64,000 bases of DNA from Paenibacillus paeoniae (lineage in GTDB: Bacteria; Bacillota; Bacilli; Paenibacillales; Paenibacillaceae): positions 372,001 through 436,000 of the forward strand of contig NZ_QUBQ01000001.1 in NCBI RefSeq assembly GCF_003388735.1, read 5' to 3'. The notes beneath the pieces were generated by a model that did no database searches, had not been told where the DNA came from, and saw only the letters and a program-made list of their open reading frames with translations. The position numbers were made by a program, and so were the translations under genes. This document shows, one piece after another, positions 16,380-25,493 of this stretch. How positions within the stretch are numbered: position 1 is the stretch's first letter; each line of letters starts with the position of its first letter.

Positions 16380-17165
16380 CTATAGGCGCAGCTCGCCCAG
16401 AGATTCGCCCATCCGGACTTTCGTGCCAAGCTTCAAATCAGGACGAGGGGTGAATGTGTCCTCCTCCAAAAGCAGGACAACCGTCGATCCGAATTCAAAG
16501 TAGGCAAGCTCATCGCCCTTGACTACTGTTTTGGGTAGCGGAGCGGCGTATTTGATGCTGCTTACATTCATCGCGCCCACCTTGATGACCGCCGCTTCCC
16601 CGCCTTCATGGCGAATATAGGTGATCAGGCGCTCATTTCGGCTAAGCACCCGCTTCATGTGCTTGAGGCCGAAATCATTGACGGGATACACCTTCCCAGG
16701 AATATGTACATTCTCCGTGACAGCCCCCGATACGGGAACGTGAATACGGTGATAGTCTGTCGGGCTAAGATAGAGAACCATATAGTAACCGTGATAATAA
16801 CTTTTAGCTCTTGGTGAACCGTCCAGCAGCTCATCGACGTTATAGTCTTGTCCTTTAATATTCATCATCGTACCCGCGTTGATAGGGCCAAGTCCGGTTA
16901 TGAGCGCATCGACCGGGCTTGCCAGCGTAGTTGGTCCGGAATCTATCGTTCTCATGCCGGGTTTTAATCTTCTGGTAAAGAAATCATTCAACGTGCGGTA
17001 TTCTCGAAGCTCTTTCTCAGCTTCTTCTACCGCAATGCCATATAGCTTGGCGAATCGGGGAATCATAAGACGACTTGCCGCAGATTGGGCGAATTTGCCG
17101 GTCAGGCGAGAAATCCATTTGCGGGAGCTAAGCTCCGTCATTGCGCGTAACAGCCATTTGGTCAT
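16380..17165 (-). CDS. psd: Phosphatidylserine decarboxylase proenzyme
   Basis: This 261-residue membrane-associated enzyme converts phosphatidylserine to phosphatidylethanolamine. The self-processing site FGST is at 225-228; cleavage before Ser227 would make the pyruvoyl group. Other family blocks are SPVDALITGLG, YMVLYLSPTDYHRIHVPVSG and VGAMNVSSI. The ATG at 17165 is preferred to one 90 bases upstream, which would add an unconserved Cys-rich extension, though the ribosome site is weak for either. It is divergent from a small membrane-protein gene. Confidence 0.9.
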   Translation of the reverse strand: MTKWLLRAMTELSSRKWISRLTGKFAQSAASRLMIPRFAKLYGIAVEEAEKELREYRTLNDFFTRRLKPGMRTIDSGPTTLASPVDALITGLGPINAGTMMNIKGQDYNVDELLDGSPRAKSYYHGYYMVLYLSPTDYHRIHVPVSGAVTENVHIPGKVYPVNDFGLKHMKRVLSRNERLITYIRHEGGEAAVIKVGAMNVSSIKYAAPLPKTVVKGDELAYFEFGSTVVLLLEEDTFTPRPDLKLGTKVRMGESLGELRL

Positions 17166-17295
17166 AGCGGCACCGTCACGTCCTTTTCTTGCGCATAGCG
17201 CATGTATTGGCCGTAGGCCTTTGGTCCAACACACAGTTTGACATAATCGGTTCATTTAAGCAATAGCTGCGAACAAGTAAAGGAGGAAGATTAAG

Positions 17296-17583
17296 ATGAT
17301 TATGATCATTACAATAGCATTGGCTCTAACATCGCTGGCGGCGCTGGCAATGATGTTGAAGTATGAGAGGGTCAGAAGAGGGCTTGACGGCCTCGCTTGT
17401 CTCGTGACATTCGTATTTTTCGTTGCCGTGTCCGGCGCTGTTATGGGGACGCTGCTTGACGATACGGTGTTCATGACAGAAGTTCACAGAGTACTTCTGA
17501 ATCCCGCATTTCTGATCAGCGGGGCGTATCTGGGTCCATACGGCGTATCCAGATTAGCCTTGCTGGCTTGGCGAGGGAGGTAG
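17296..17583 (+). CDS. Small integral membrane protein
   Basis: I do not recognise this 95-residue protein. It has an N-terminal hydrophobic segment (MIMIITIALALTSLAALAMM), a second around residues 36-52 (CLVTFVFFVAVSGAVMG), and a possible third (PAFLISGAYLGPYGVSRLALLAW). The start has an excellent ribosome site (AAAGGAGGAAGATTAAG). It precedes the HAD gene by 70 bases in the same direction and is divergent from psd. Confidence 0.65.
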   Translation: MIMIITIALALTSLAALAMMLKYERVRRGLDGLACLVTFVFFVAVSGAVMGTLLDDTVFMTEVHRVLLNPAFLISGAYLGPYGVSRLALLAWRGR

Positions 17584-17652
17584 GGTGAGGGTTGCGGGAA
17601 TAGTCGGCATCCGATATGATAGGTAAAATTGTTGGAAAGGATGACGCATTTC

Positions 17653-18336
17653 ATGACGATTGAGCGACAGGGACGGCCGGATGCCGTCATTTTTGATATG
17701 GATGGAACCTTGTTTGAGACAGATAAGCTGCTGATTCCTGTACATGAGCGCGTGTTCCGGACGCTGCGCGAAGAGGGGCTGTATGTGGAAGAAGCGCCGC
17801 CTGCCGAGCGATTGCTAAGCTGCCTAGGCATGCTGCTTGATGATATATGGCGCGAGATTATGCCGGGAAGCTCGGAAGCGGCCCGCCGCCGAGCGGATGA
17901 GCTTCTGTTGCAGTATGAGCTGGAGGGGCTGCTTGCTGGAGAAGGAGCTCTGTATCCGTACGTAGAAGAGACGCTGCAGCAGCTTAAGGAGGACGGCGTC
18001 AAATTATTTGTCGCCAGTAATGGCCTAGAAGGGTATGTAAAGGGAGTCGCGGAGCAAAAGGGGATCGCTTCGTTGTTCGATGGCGTATACAGTGCTGGAG
18101 AATACAACACAGCTAGCAAAGTCGATCTGGTGGCAAGGCTGCTTCAAGATCATCATCTGGACTTCCCCGCATCGATATGGATGGTAGGTGATCGCTCCTC
18201 GGATGTGGAAGCTGGCCGCGGCAATGGCCTGAAGACGATCGGATGCGCTTATGCGCGCTATGGACGCGCTTCGGAGCTTGAGGACGCGGATGTACAGATC
18301 AACGATTTCCGTGAATTGCTGGAACTTCGCTTGTAA
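17653..18336 (+). CDS. HAD-superfamily phosphatase
   Basis: The 227-residue protein has HAD motif I DMDGTLFETD near the N-terminus, motif II in FVASNGLEG and motif IV in VGDRSSDVEAGRGNG, with the helical cap domain after motif I (subfamily I, phosphoglycolate-phosphatase-like). It dephosphorylates a small cytosolic metabolite; the substrate is unknown. The ATG at 17653 has GGAAAGG about 12 bases upstream; an ATG at 17641 would touch the ribosome site. A terminator follows. Confidence 0.85.
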   Translation: MTIERQGRPDAVIFDMDGTLFETDKLLIPVHERVFRTLREEGLYVEEAPPAERLLSCLGMLLDDIWREIMPGSSEAARRRADELLLQYELEGLLAGEGALYPYVEETLQQLKEDGVKLFVASNGLEGYVKGVAEQKGIASLFDGVYSAGEYNTASKVDLVARLLQDHHLDFPASIWMVGDRSSDVEAGRGNGLKTIGCAYARYGRASELEDADVQINDFRELLELRL

Positions 18337-18374
18337 CCAAATCACAAGAATGTACACATAGCTACGAACGAATG

Positions 18375-18407
18375 AACTGTCGAATTTCTTCGACAGTTAT
18401 TTTTTTT
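18375..18407 (+). terminator. Intrinsic terminator after the HAD gene
   Basis: A perfect 10-bp stem AACTGTCGAA/TTCGACAGTT with a TTTC loop is followed by ATTTTTTTT. Confidence 0.9.
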
Positions 18408-18654
18408 ATCCGCAGGGTCACCTGAGTTTTGTTCCTTCTCTTAGTTCCTCGGCACGATGGAAGCCTATCCCAATTTGTCTAAATCGACGGCGAAGGTTCG
18501 GAGACAGTCCCGCCTAGTCGCCTTTCGCCATAAAAAAACGATCGGAAAACCGCATATCGGCCTTTCTATGCAGGATTCAGGCTCTATGTACAAGCGCAAT
18601 CTCGATGATTATCTTTTAGTGGTAAACTAATTTTTTCGTAAAGGAGACTTGTAC
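18408..18654 (+). other. Non-coding leader region of the chitinase gene
   Basis: No gene is visible. A stem GGCGAAGG (18489-18496) with CCTTTCGCC (18521-18529), one bulged base, encloses a small GGA/TCC hairpin. It is not followed by a U tract. I could not match it to a known riboswitch. Confidence 0.4.
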
Positions 18655-19896
18655 ATGCTACAACGCAATGCATCTCGTCCTCGAACCATGATCTATCGGA
18701 CAGCTTGTCTTTCTCTGGGAGCGGCCTTGCTTCTGACGCCGCTGGGCGCTTCCGCTGCGCCGGGACCCGCACCGGTGACGAGTACAACGAAGCACGAAAT
18801 CGCTGTCGCCGTGTATGAGGGAAGCGATCTGGCCGTAGGAGAGAATCGTTTTCTCACGCGCCGCGACATTCGCAGCGAGTGGGACGGTATCGACCCGGAT
18901 TACAGACCTGATGAAGCCGTTCAGGCGGTAAGGGCGCTGCTGACCAAGCAAGACTTCGAGAAGCTGTTCCCATACCGGCTAGGCTCTGCAGCTTGGAGGG
19001 AAGTCGCGAAGGACAAAGAGTACTACAAGGAAAACCAGGCTGACTACTTCTCCTACGAAAATCTGATTAGCGCCGTGACGGAAGCGGCGAACATCAAGCT
19101 TAAAATCAGCACGCGCAAGGATACGCCGGGCGCGCAGGAAATTCATCGTCTGGACAAGGAAGCCCGCATCGAGACGCTCGTCAGCCGTTCGGCCGATTTC
19201 AACTCCTCCAAAAATAAGAAGAAAGAAATTGAAACCGTTATCATTGATTTTGGCACATTTCTGAAGGAAGGTTTTAAGAAAGACCGTAAACGCGAGCTGG
19301 CGGCTTTCCTTGCGAACCTGTCTCATGAGACAGGCGGCGGCTGGGCTACCGCTCCCGGAGGAGAGCTGAAGTGGGGCCTTTTCTGGAATGAGAACATAGC
19401 GGGAAGGACCGGAGCCAACATGTCCGACTTCGTCGATCCAGACAGCGCAGAGCTGTATCCGGGCGCGGAGGGCAAGCGCTACTATGGACGCGGTCCGATC
19501 ATGATGAGTTGGAATTTCAACTACGGGCTGTTCAGCTCTATCATTTACGGAGACAAGAGCGTACTGCTGAACAAACCAGAAATTTTGGCGCAGGATGGCA
19601 AGATCGGCTATATGACCGCGATTCTGTTCTGGATGACGCCGCAAGATCCGAAGCCGTCCGCTCACGATGTCATCATTAACAAATGGAAACCTACGAAGGA
19701 GCAGATCGACAAGGGGCTCGGGAACCGCGGCTTCGGGGTCACCATTATGGTGCTCAACGGTCTGGAAGCGAATCTGGGCGAGACGGACGGCAGTCCGGTC
19801 AAGCGTCGTGCGGGCCATTACCGCGATATTACGAAGCAGATGGGTGTCGATATAACGGGAGAGAAAGTGGACACGCTTGGCATGCAACCGTTCTAA
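18655..19896 (+). CDS. Secreted GH19 chitinase-like glycoside hydrolase
   Basis: The 413-residue protein has a signal peptide ending near ASAAPG (about residue 35), an N-terminal region of about 150 residues I do not recognise, and a C-terminal family-19 catalytic domain. Visible GH19 marks are AAFLANLSHETGGGW with catalytic Glu225, YYGRGPIMMSWNFNYG (276-291, the family signature), and ILFWMTPQDPKPSAHDVI. GH19 enzymes cleave beta-1,4 N-acetylglucosamine polymers such as chitin, and some act on peptidoglycan. The ATG at 18655 lies eight bases after AAAGGAGA. Confidence 0.88.
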   Translation: MLQRNASRPRTMIYRTACLSLGAALLLTPLGASAAPGPAPVTSTTKHEIAVAVYEGSDLAVGENRFLTRRDIRSEWDGIDPDYRPDEAVQAVRALLTKQDFEKLFPYRLGSAAWREVAKDKEYYKENQADYFSYENLISAVTEAANIKLKISTRKDTPGAQEIHRLDKEARIETLVSRSADFNSSKNKKKEIETVIIDFGTFLKEGFKKDRKRELAAFLANLSHETGGGWATAPGGELKWGLFWNENIAGRTGANMSDFVDPDSAELYPGAEGKRYYGRGPIMMSWNFNYGLFSSIIYGDKSVLLNKPEILAQDGKIGYMTAILFWMTPQDPKPSAHDVIINKWKPTKEQIDKGLGNRGFGVTIMVLNGLEANLGETDGSPVKRRAGHYRDITKQMGVDITGEKVDTLGMQPF

Positions 19897-19931
19897 CGGC
19901 CATGCTTCTTTAGCCGGAATCGCGCCGAAAG

Positions 19932-20006
19932 GGTGAATCCGAGCAAATAGAGTTGCCACACACCACTCATCACGTCACACGGGCGAATCCGGGCAATTAA
20001 TGTTGC
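19932..20006 (+). repeat. Two copies of an imperfect 25-bp direct repeat
   Basis: GTGAATCCGAGCAAATAGAG-TTGCC (from 19932) and GCGAATCCGGGCAATTAATG-TTGCT (from 19983) are related copies 51 bases apart, downstream of the chitinase gene. Function is unknown. Confidence 0.45.
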
Positions 20007-20044
20007 TGAGAACCGTTAGACCCGCGGCTTTGACCGAAATCCAG

Positions 20045-20085
20045 AAATGGCGGTGCAGGGATACCCTGACACCGCCATTTCTTTA
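20045..20085. terminator. Bidirectional terminator between chitinase gene and spore-coat cluster
   Basis: AAATGGCGGTGCAGGG pairs with CCCTG-A-CACCGCCATTT (one bulge), with A-rich and T-rich flanks, between convergent transcription units. Confidence 0.8.
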
Positions 20086-20151
20086 TCCGCTTCATCTATG
20101 AAGCGAGCGAGCTGTCTTCTCAAGTACAGCCTATCCTTGGGATCTCGCCCG

Positions 20152-21279
20152 TTACGACTCGATTTTCTTATCGCTGTCTCTGGTCTTCATCATCCGATAT
20201 TTCCATAGAGCGTATTCCAGCGGTCTGACGATGGCACTGCGGTATACGTCGGATTCGCCTGCTCGACTGAACACTTCCCGCGCGGGCTTCGGATTGACCT
20301 CAATCATCCAGATGCGTCCATTGCGATCAATGGCGATATCGACGGCAAGCTCGCAGAGCGCATCATAACAAAACTCCAAATATTCGGCTACGGCTACCCC
20401 GAACCGATCGACATCTGCCTTGATTTTCGCTATCTTGGTTTCATCTCCAATCCAGGATCGGAGCAGCGTATCCATCTTGACGGCACGGCCGCCACCGTGA
20501 AGATTGGCGGTAATGCTGCCTGCTGCGCCGACCCGACCCGCACATCCTGTTATCTGCCATTGCCCGCTGCCATCCTTCTGCACAAGCAGTCTGTAATCAT
20601 GGACGCGTCCGTTATTCAGCTTCAATTGCAGCCCTTGCTGCACAATGTAGCGTGTGTCCTTCACTTTCCATCCAGTCAGGAAGTCACCGAGCCGCTCGGA
20701 AACCACCCGTCTGGGCTGGATGATGCGTCTGGAGTGGTTTCTTCCTTGGATGAGGAGAGTCCCGTTACGCTCTTTCTCGATTCGGAGTATGCCCCGGCCG
20801 CCCGTTCCATTGATGGGCTTCAGGTACAGTTGGGAGTGGGTTTTGAGCATCTCCTTCACGTCCTGAATGCCTTCGTAGTAACGGGTAGCCGGTAAGTACG
20901 GACTGAATCGGGCGTCTTTCGCTAATATGGAATGAATCGCCCACTTGTTGCGTAGCGGGCGATTGAGGAAGGTTTCGTGGTGATAACGCGCCCTGAACTT
21001 CAAGAGCTGCTCGAACCGGTGGGAATGCTGGATTCGGCAGCGATCGAAGATCAAATCAGGGAAATTCGTCCATTTCCTGTACCAGCTGCGGGTTTCGGGA
21101 TTATAGAACTGTGCCCGGATTCGGTTCCTCTTCTCATTTACATCCGATGGCGTGAAGACGAATACGTGTAGTCCGAGACGTCTGCCTTCCTCGGTCATCC
21201 TTCGGTAATAATCCCGTTCTTCGAGGGTGCCAGCGTCATTGAGATATAGCGTCAATATGCCCAGGACGGGCTGAGTCAT
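20152..21279 (-). CDS. YheC/YheD-family endospore coat-associated protein (copy 5)
   Basis: This 375-residue protein belongs to the YheC/YheD ATP-grasp family. It has FPDLIFDRC (start-domain motif), SQLYLKPINGTGGRGILRI (nucleotide-binding loop) and ELAVDIAIDRNGRIWMIEVNPKPAR (metal-binding ATP-grasp end block). Bacillus relatives are reported in the spore coat; no ligase substrate is known. It is the last gene of the six-gene minus-strand operon and overlaps the GNAT gene by 44 bases. Its ATG follows GAGGGGGGAATTCAGC. A terminator stem lies about 65 bases past its stop. Confidence 0.85.
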   Translation of the reverse strand: MTQPVLGILTLYLNDAGTLEERDYYRRMTEEGRRLGLHVFVFTPSDVNEKRNRIRAQFYNPETRSWYRKWTNFPDLIFDRCRIQHSHRFEQLLKFRARYHHETFLNRPLRNKWAIHSILAKDARFSPYLPATRYYEGIQDVKEMLKTHSQLYLKPINGTGGRGILRIEKERNGTLLIQGRNHSRRIIQPRRVVSERLGDFLTGWKVKDTRYIVQQGLQLKLNNGRVHDYRLLVQKDGSGQWQITGCAGRVGAAGSITANLHGGGRAVKMDTLLRSWIGDETKIAKIKADVDRFGVAVAEYLEFCYDALCELAVDIAIDRNGRIWMIEVNPKPAREVFSRAGESDVYRSAIVRPLEYALWKYRMMKTRDSDKKIES

Positions 21280-21733
21280 GCTGAATTCCCCCCTCGAAAC
21301 GGAGCGTCGATTTACCGGTAGGCCCTTTGTGAATGGAGACGGCTTTCATGCCCAGGGAGAAGCAAAGTGCCATGCTGGGAATATTATCGGCAGCGACATG
21401 ACAGGCCAAATGACCGATTGCATTCATCATACTCTGCATGATCGAACTGCCCGTACCGGTTCTGCGGGCACTAGGGTGGACAACGATAAGACAGCCCCCC
21501 TCGCCGCCGTCGGCCGCGAACCCAAGCCCGCTTATCCGCCCACCTGATTTGGCGACGACAATCGTCGCTTTGCTGTAGCCGCTCTCATCTGACATAAGCC
21601 AGGCCGGCTCCAGACTCCGGAGCGCATGCAGCGATGCTACTGTAATGCGTTTCTCCCCGAACCGAATGATAAAGCCAAGCAGCCTTCTCTTTTCTTTCAT
21701 CCACATTTCAGGTGTCAGCAGCAGCAGCTCCAC
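21236..21733 (-). CDS. GNAT-family N-acetyltransferase
   Basis: The 165-residue protein shows the acetyl-CoA-binding signature region CLIVVHPSARRTGTGSSIMQSMM (RxxGxG within RRTGTG) and the typical closing segment SMALCFSLGMKAV. GTG at 21733 was chosen because GGGAGG lies eight bases upstream and the start is one base after the preceding stop; a longer reading to 21832 would overlap the upstream YheC gene by about 100 bases. The substrate is unknown. Its place inside the coat-protein operon suggests a role in modifying a spore-envelope component. Confidence 0.75.
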   Translation of the reverse strand: MELLLLTPEMWMKEKRRLLGFIIRFGEKRITVASLHALRSLEPAWLMSDESGYSKATIVVAKSGGRISGLGFAADGGEGGCLIVVHPSARRTGTGSSIMQSMMNAIGHLACHVAADNIPSMALCFSLGMKAVSIHKGPTGKSTLRFEGGIQHDSARPGHIDAISQ

Positions 21734-21734
21734 G

Positions 21735-22895
21735 TTACGCGCCTCCCGCTTGTTGCGATTTTTTCTTTCGTGCCAGAAAAGCTCCGTACTGAAATATGCG
21801 CTCAAGCGATTTTTGCCGGATGTGAGGCTCATCGAATTTCATCGGTTTGGAATTGGCTTCGAAAAACCATAAGTTGCCGTTGCTGTCGACGCCAAGATCC
21901 ATCGACATCTCGCCAAGCCGCTGCCCGGACGCGCGTTCGATCTGCCTGGCGATAGTCAGAGCGGCGAGTTTCGCCTTTTGCAACAGTTTATGAGCCTGCT
22001 CTGAATTGAATGAATAGGTGAGCAGTTTCTCTGGGTCCTCGATGCGTCCGCCTCTAGGCACATGTGTCGTAATGCTGGTCGCACCGGCCAGCCGGGCGCC
22101 CATGCCTGTCAGCTCCCAGTAGCCTCTACGGTTTTTTTGCACAAGCGCCCTCAGGTCGAACCGCCTTTCATTGACCGATGCCAGTTGAATGCCTTGCTGC
22201 GCAATATACGCCTCGCCGCCGCTTTGCTTTTGGATTCGCGTCCAGAGCTTCTGCAGAGAAGAGCAGCTATAGGTGGAACTTGTTTTGTTCTCCTGGATTT
22301 TAAGGCGGTAGGGGAGGCTCTTCTCCCCATGCACTTTGACGGTCATAATGCCTTTGCCCGCCTTGCCGCTTTCCGGTTTCAAATAGAGATAGTTGTGCTT
22401 TCGCATCAGCTTGCCAAGTCCGCTTACAGTCATGAGCCGCCTGGTTGTCGGGATGAACGGACGTGTTGTCTTCGATCGGCGCAGCCATTCGAACAAATCC
22501 CATTTGTTGAAGAAGGAGGGATTGAATAGAATGACGCGGGAATGCCTCCGGCAAGCGTTGATTTTCTGGCGGACGGCAGGCTGAACCTCGTCTTCGCGCA
22601 GCGGAATGCGATTATAGATAATGTCGGGGAAGGGAACGAGCTGCTTCTGCCAACTGCTTGGATCCTTGTGATAGACGTAGCCGCGCAGCATTTTCCGGTG
22701 CAGGTGCAAGTTTTTGACGGTGAGCACGTAAACGAGAAATCCTAGCGATTGCCCGGTACGGATCAGATCGGCGAAGTTAGCGCGATTGCCGCGGAAGTCG
22801 CCTGCGGGGTCGTCAACCGTCAAAATCGCCAGCACGAGAGCACCGGGACGCGTCGTTTCTTTCACTTGTCGCTCATCCTGAATTAAGCTGTTCAT
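21735..22895 (-). CDS. YheC/YheD-family endospore coat-associated protein (copy 4)
   Basis: A 386-residue ATP-grasp-family protein of the short (YheC-like) type. It shows FPDIIYNRIP, NYLYLKPESGKAGKGIMTV and EMSMDLGVDSNGNLWFFEANSKPMK. Its ATG follows AAAGGAGGTAGCAGCCA and overlaps the preceding long-type gene by four bases. The pairing of a long (YheD-like) gene followed by a short (YheC-like) gene is seen twice in this operon. Confidence 0.87.
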   Translation of the reverse strand: MNSLIQDERQVKETTRPGALVLAILTVDDPAGDFRGNRANFADLIRTGQSLGFLVYVLTVKNLHLHRKMLRGYVYHKDPSSWQKQLVPFPDIIYNRIPLREDEVQPAVRQKINACRRHSRVILFNPSFFNKWDLFEWLRRSKTTRPFIPTTRRLMTVSGLGKLMRKHNYLYLKPESGKAGKGIMTVKVHGEKSLPYRLKIQENKTSSTYSCSSLQKLWTRIQKQSGGEAYIAQQGIQLASVNERRFDLRALVQKNRRGYWELTGMGARLAGATSITTHVPRGGRIEDPEKLLTYSFNSEQAHKLLQKAKLAALTIARQIERASGQRLGEMSMDLGVDSNGNLWFFEANSKPMKFDEPHIRQKSLERIFQYGAFLARKKKSQQAGGA

Positions 22896-24268
22896 TGGCT
22901 GCTACCTCCTTTGAATCGGCTCAAATACAGGCAATGATCGAAGAGATAGGAGATGGAGGCCTTGCCTTCAGAGCGAAGCGAAGGGTGCTTGAAGATGGAG
23001 CGTCCAGGTTTCGCATTAGCCTCGAACATCCATACGTTGCCGGATTTGTCGATGCCGATATCAAGGCCCAGTTCACCTAGCCGATGCGGATAGTTGCGTT
23101 CGATCGCCTCGGACAGCTTGACGGCGACGTGCTTCGCCCTCTCTAGGATGGCTCCAGCCTCTCTGCCGAAGGTGCGACTTAGCGCCTGCTCGGGAGTCAT
23201 GAGGGACCCGCCGCTCTTGACATGTGTCGTAACGCTGCCGCGCCCGGCTTTCTTGGCGCCGATGCCTGCGGCAATCCATTGATTGCTGCCGTTCTTGTGC
23301 ATATGAAAGCGGAAGTCCAACTGGCATCGGTCTATCTCAATTAAACGAATGCCTTGCTGTGCTACATATTGACTAAGCCGGCTGCCATGCCGGGACTGAA
23401 GCATCTTCATCATGCTTTGAAAGCTGCTGTAGCGCGCCAGCACATTTTGGCTGCCTTTGCGGTATCGGACGAAGTAGCCTCGCTTTGGATGGTGAGTCAG
23501 CCGGTAAATACCGAAGCCAAGACTGCCGCCTCCCGGCTTGTAATAGATGAATTGGTGCTGGTCCAGCATTTCTTTTATTTTGGTCGGGGTCGGATTAGGC
23601 ACGGATTCCGGTAAGTGCGTCAGCGCCTCTGGATCGTTGTCGAGCAGCTTGTAGACATCGGCTTTATTGAGGAAACTCCAGTTGAAGATCGGAATTTGCT
23701 TTTTCACGAATCGTTCGCGCACCGAGCTTATATAAGGGGAGATTTCCGCCTTGCGATTAGGCAGCCGGTTATAGACGACATCAGGCAGCGGTACAACTTT
23801 GCGGTACCAACTGCCTTGGGCGTTCAGGAAATAGCCGTTGACCGTCTCCTGCTGCCAGTTGATATCGCTGGGGGTAAAACCGAACATGTAGGCCTTGCGG
23901 TCGCCAGTTCGGATCACTTGCTTGATAAAGCCTGAGCGTGAGCCAAAGGGATAGCTCTCTGCAGGATGGATCGTATCTGTCAAAATACCGACCAGCGGAC
24001 CAAGCTGCAATTCATTTTCCCCATTGCTGAGCAAATAGACATTGCCGGATTTCGGTACTCTGATTGAATTGCGAATGCCCGCAGACAGATAGAGATGGTT
24101 GCCAGCGCGCTTCAATTGCCTCACGGCGGCGGTGATGACTTCCTTGCCCAGCTTGAGATGGATCGATTTATTGCCGGTTAGCTTGAGCTGCTGGTAGAGC
24201 GGTCTGGACAAATAGACGATTTTATCGGACTGCTGTGAGAAGTGTACGTTGCAAGTTGTCAAACTCAT
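22892..24268 (-). CDS. YheC/YheD-family endospore coat-associated protein, long type (copy 3)
   Basis: This 458-residue member has an extra N-terminal beta-rich region (about residues 1-95, VHFSQQSDKIVYLSRPLY... LHLGKEVITAAVRQ-type pattern) ahead of the shared ATP-grasp part: LPDVVYNRLP, FIYYKPGGGSLGFGIYRL and ELGLDIGIDKSGNVWMFEANAKPGR. The ATG follows AGGAGGTTCATCG, and the gene lies 50 bases after the previous one. Length fits Bacillus YheD (about 450 residues). Confidence 0.87.
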   Translation of the reverse strand: MSLTTCNVHFSQQSDKIVYLSRPLYQQLKLTGNKSIHLKLGKEVITAAVRQLKRAGNHLYLSAGIRNSIRVPKSGNVYLLSNGENELQLGPLVGILTDTIHPAESYPFGSRSGFIKQVIRTGDRKAYMFGFTPSDINWQQETVNGYFLNAQGSWYRKVVPLPDVVYNRLPNRKAEISPYISSVRERFVKKQIPIFNWSFLNKADVYKLLDNDPEALTHLPESVPNPTPTKIKEMLDQHQFIYYKPGGGSLGFGIYRLTHHPKRGYFVRYRKGSQNVLARYSSFQSMMKMLQSRHGSRLSQYVAQQGIRLIEIDRCQLDFRFHMHKNGSNQWIAAGIGAKKAGRGSVTTHVKSGGSLMTPEQALSRTFGREAGAILERAKHVAVKLSEAIERNYPHRLGELGLDIGIDKSGNVWMFEANAKPGRSIFKHPSLRSEGKASISYLFDHCLYLSRFKGGSSQ

Positions 24269-24318
24269 CGATGAACCTCCTGAACGTGTAAAGACCTCAG
24301 TCTATTGGAGCGGGCCAT

Positions 24319-25482
24319 CTAACGGTGCGGCTGACAAAGGTCGTATGGGGACTCGGATGCGGTAAAGGTCGGCGATAAACGGTCCTTCAAGTATCTGGCA
24401 TAATGAATCGGTCGTTCGATTGACGCGGTATATGCGGTTAAGGGAGCGGTCTGCCGGAAGGCTTCGCGGCCAGGCTTTGAGTTGACCTCTAGCAGCCATA
24501 TGGAACCGTCCGGTTCAATTCCGAAATCCATCGCAAGCTCGCCGAATCTTCCGAAGCCATGCTCCAGTCGGATTGCTGTATGCCCACTTATTGTATGGAT
24601 TTTACGAAGTAAACGTTCGGCCATGGGCTTGCCAAAATTGGCAGACAACAGGGTGCAGGAGTCGCTCACTTCTCCTCCCCCGTGCAAGTTGGACGTCAGG
24701 GACCCGCTGCGTCCGATTCGGGCCGCCGTTCCCGTTAATCTCCATTTGCCCTCTCCATTCTTTTGAAGCAGCGCGCGTATATCGTATGGCCGTTCCTTGT
24801 CGTCTCGCAGATTCAGATAGGGCTGCAACAGGAAAGGGGAGTTCCCCATAAATCGGGCGAGTCTTTTCTTCAACTCGACGAGGTTCGGAAAAATGCGCTC
24901 GAATGAGCGGTTGTCCCGGGTTCTGCCCTTGACGGCGACCGTATCATCCCATAATGATTGCCGGATTAGGATGACCCCCCTGCCTTGCATGCCGGCAGCA
25001 GGCTTTATAAGGGCTTTTCCGCCATGCGAGGCGAGGAATGAGGCAAGCTCCTCAGTGACATATCGGGTAGTTGGAGGAATATGACGTGCAAGCGTGTCGT
25101 CTTCGGCAAGCCGAGTGTAGACGATCGGCTTGGAGGGCAAGCTCCCGTTAATCCGTTGATGGGCCTTGCGGGCATGAATAGCGGAGAGGGCCTCTTCGCA
25201 TTGCAGTCGATCCCGTTTGGAATGGAAAAACGTTCTGTCATACACGATATCCGGCAGCGGCATGGACTGCCGAACCCAAGCGCCATTCTGCCAGCGCCAG
25301 CCTAGCAGCATCCCCGTATGGTGATCGTAGTCTTCGGAGGAGAAGACATACGTCTGAAAGGAGAACCGGCTGGACGCCTCGGACAAGTCCCTGCATAGAC
25401 GCGGCTCCGGTGGAGTCATGGACTGCTCGGCAGTGCGGTCTGGCGCAATCAGAATACCTAGGGAAAGAATCGTGTAGTCCAT
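24319..25482 (-). CDS. YheC/YheD-family endospore coat-associated protein (copy 2)
   Basis: A 387-residue short-type member with LPDIVYDRTF, GKALIKPAAGMQGRGVILI and ELAMDFGIEPDGSIWLLEVNSKPGR. The start is taken as ATG at 25482 because GGAGG sits five bases upstream; an ATG at 25494 that overlaps the previous stop has no ribosome site. It is translationally linked to the long-type gene before it. Confidence 0.86.
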   Translation of the reverse strand: MDYTILSLGILIAPDRTAEQSMTPPEPRLCRDLSEASSRFSFQTYVFSSEDYDHHTGMLLGWRWQNGAWVRQSMPLPDIVYDRTFFHSKRDRLQCEEALSAIHARKAHQRINGSLPSKPIVYTRLAEDDTLARHIPPTTRYVTEELASFLASHGGKALIKPAAGMQGRGVILIRQSLWDDTVAVKGRTRDNRSFERIFPNLVELKKRLARFMGNSPFLLQPYLNLRDDKERPYDIRALLQKNGEGKWRLTGTAARIGRSGSLTSNLHGGGEVSDSCTLLSANFGKPMAERLLRKIHTISGHTAIRLEHGFGRFGELAMDFGIEPDGSIWLLEVNSKPGREAFRQTAPLTAYTASIERPIHYARYLKDRLSPTFTASESPYDLCQPHR

Positions 25483-25493
25483 GGCTGCCTCCA

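Noticed and set aside
18979..19959. A 326-codon minus-strand frame antisense to the chitinase gene
   Set aside because: The plus strand has a clear signal peptide and GH19 motifs; the antisense frame has no ribosome site or known motif.
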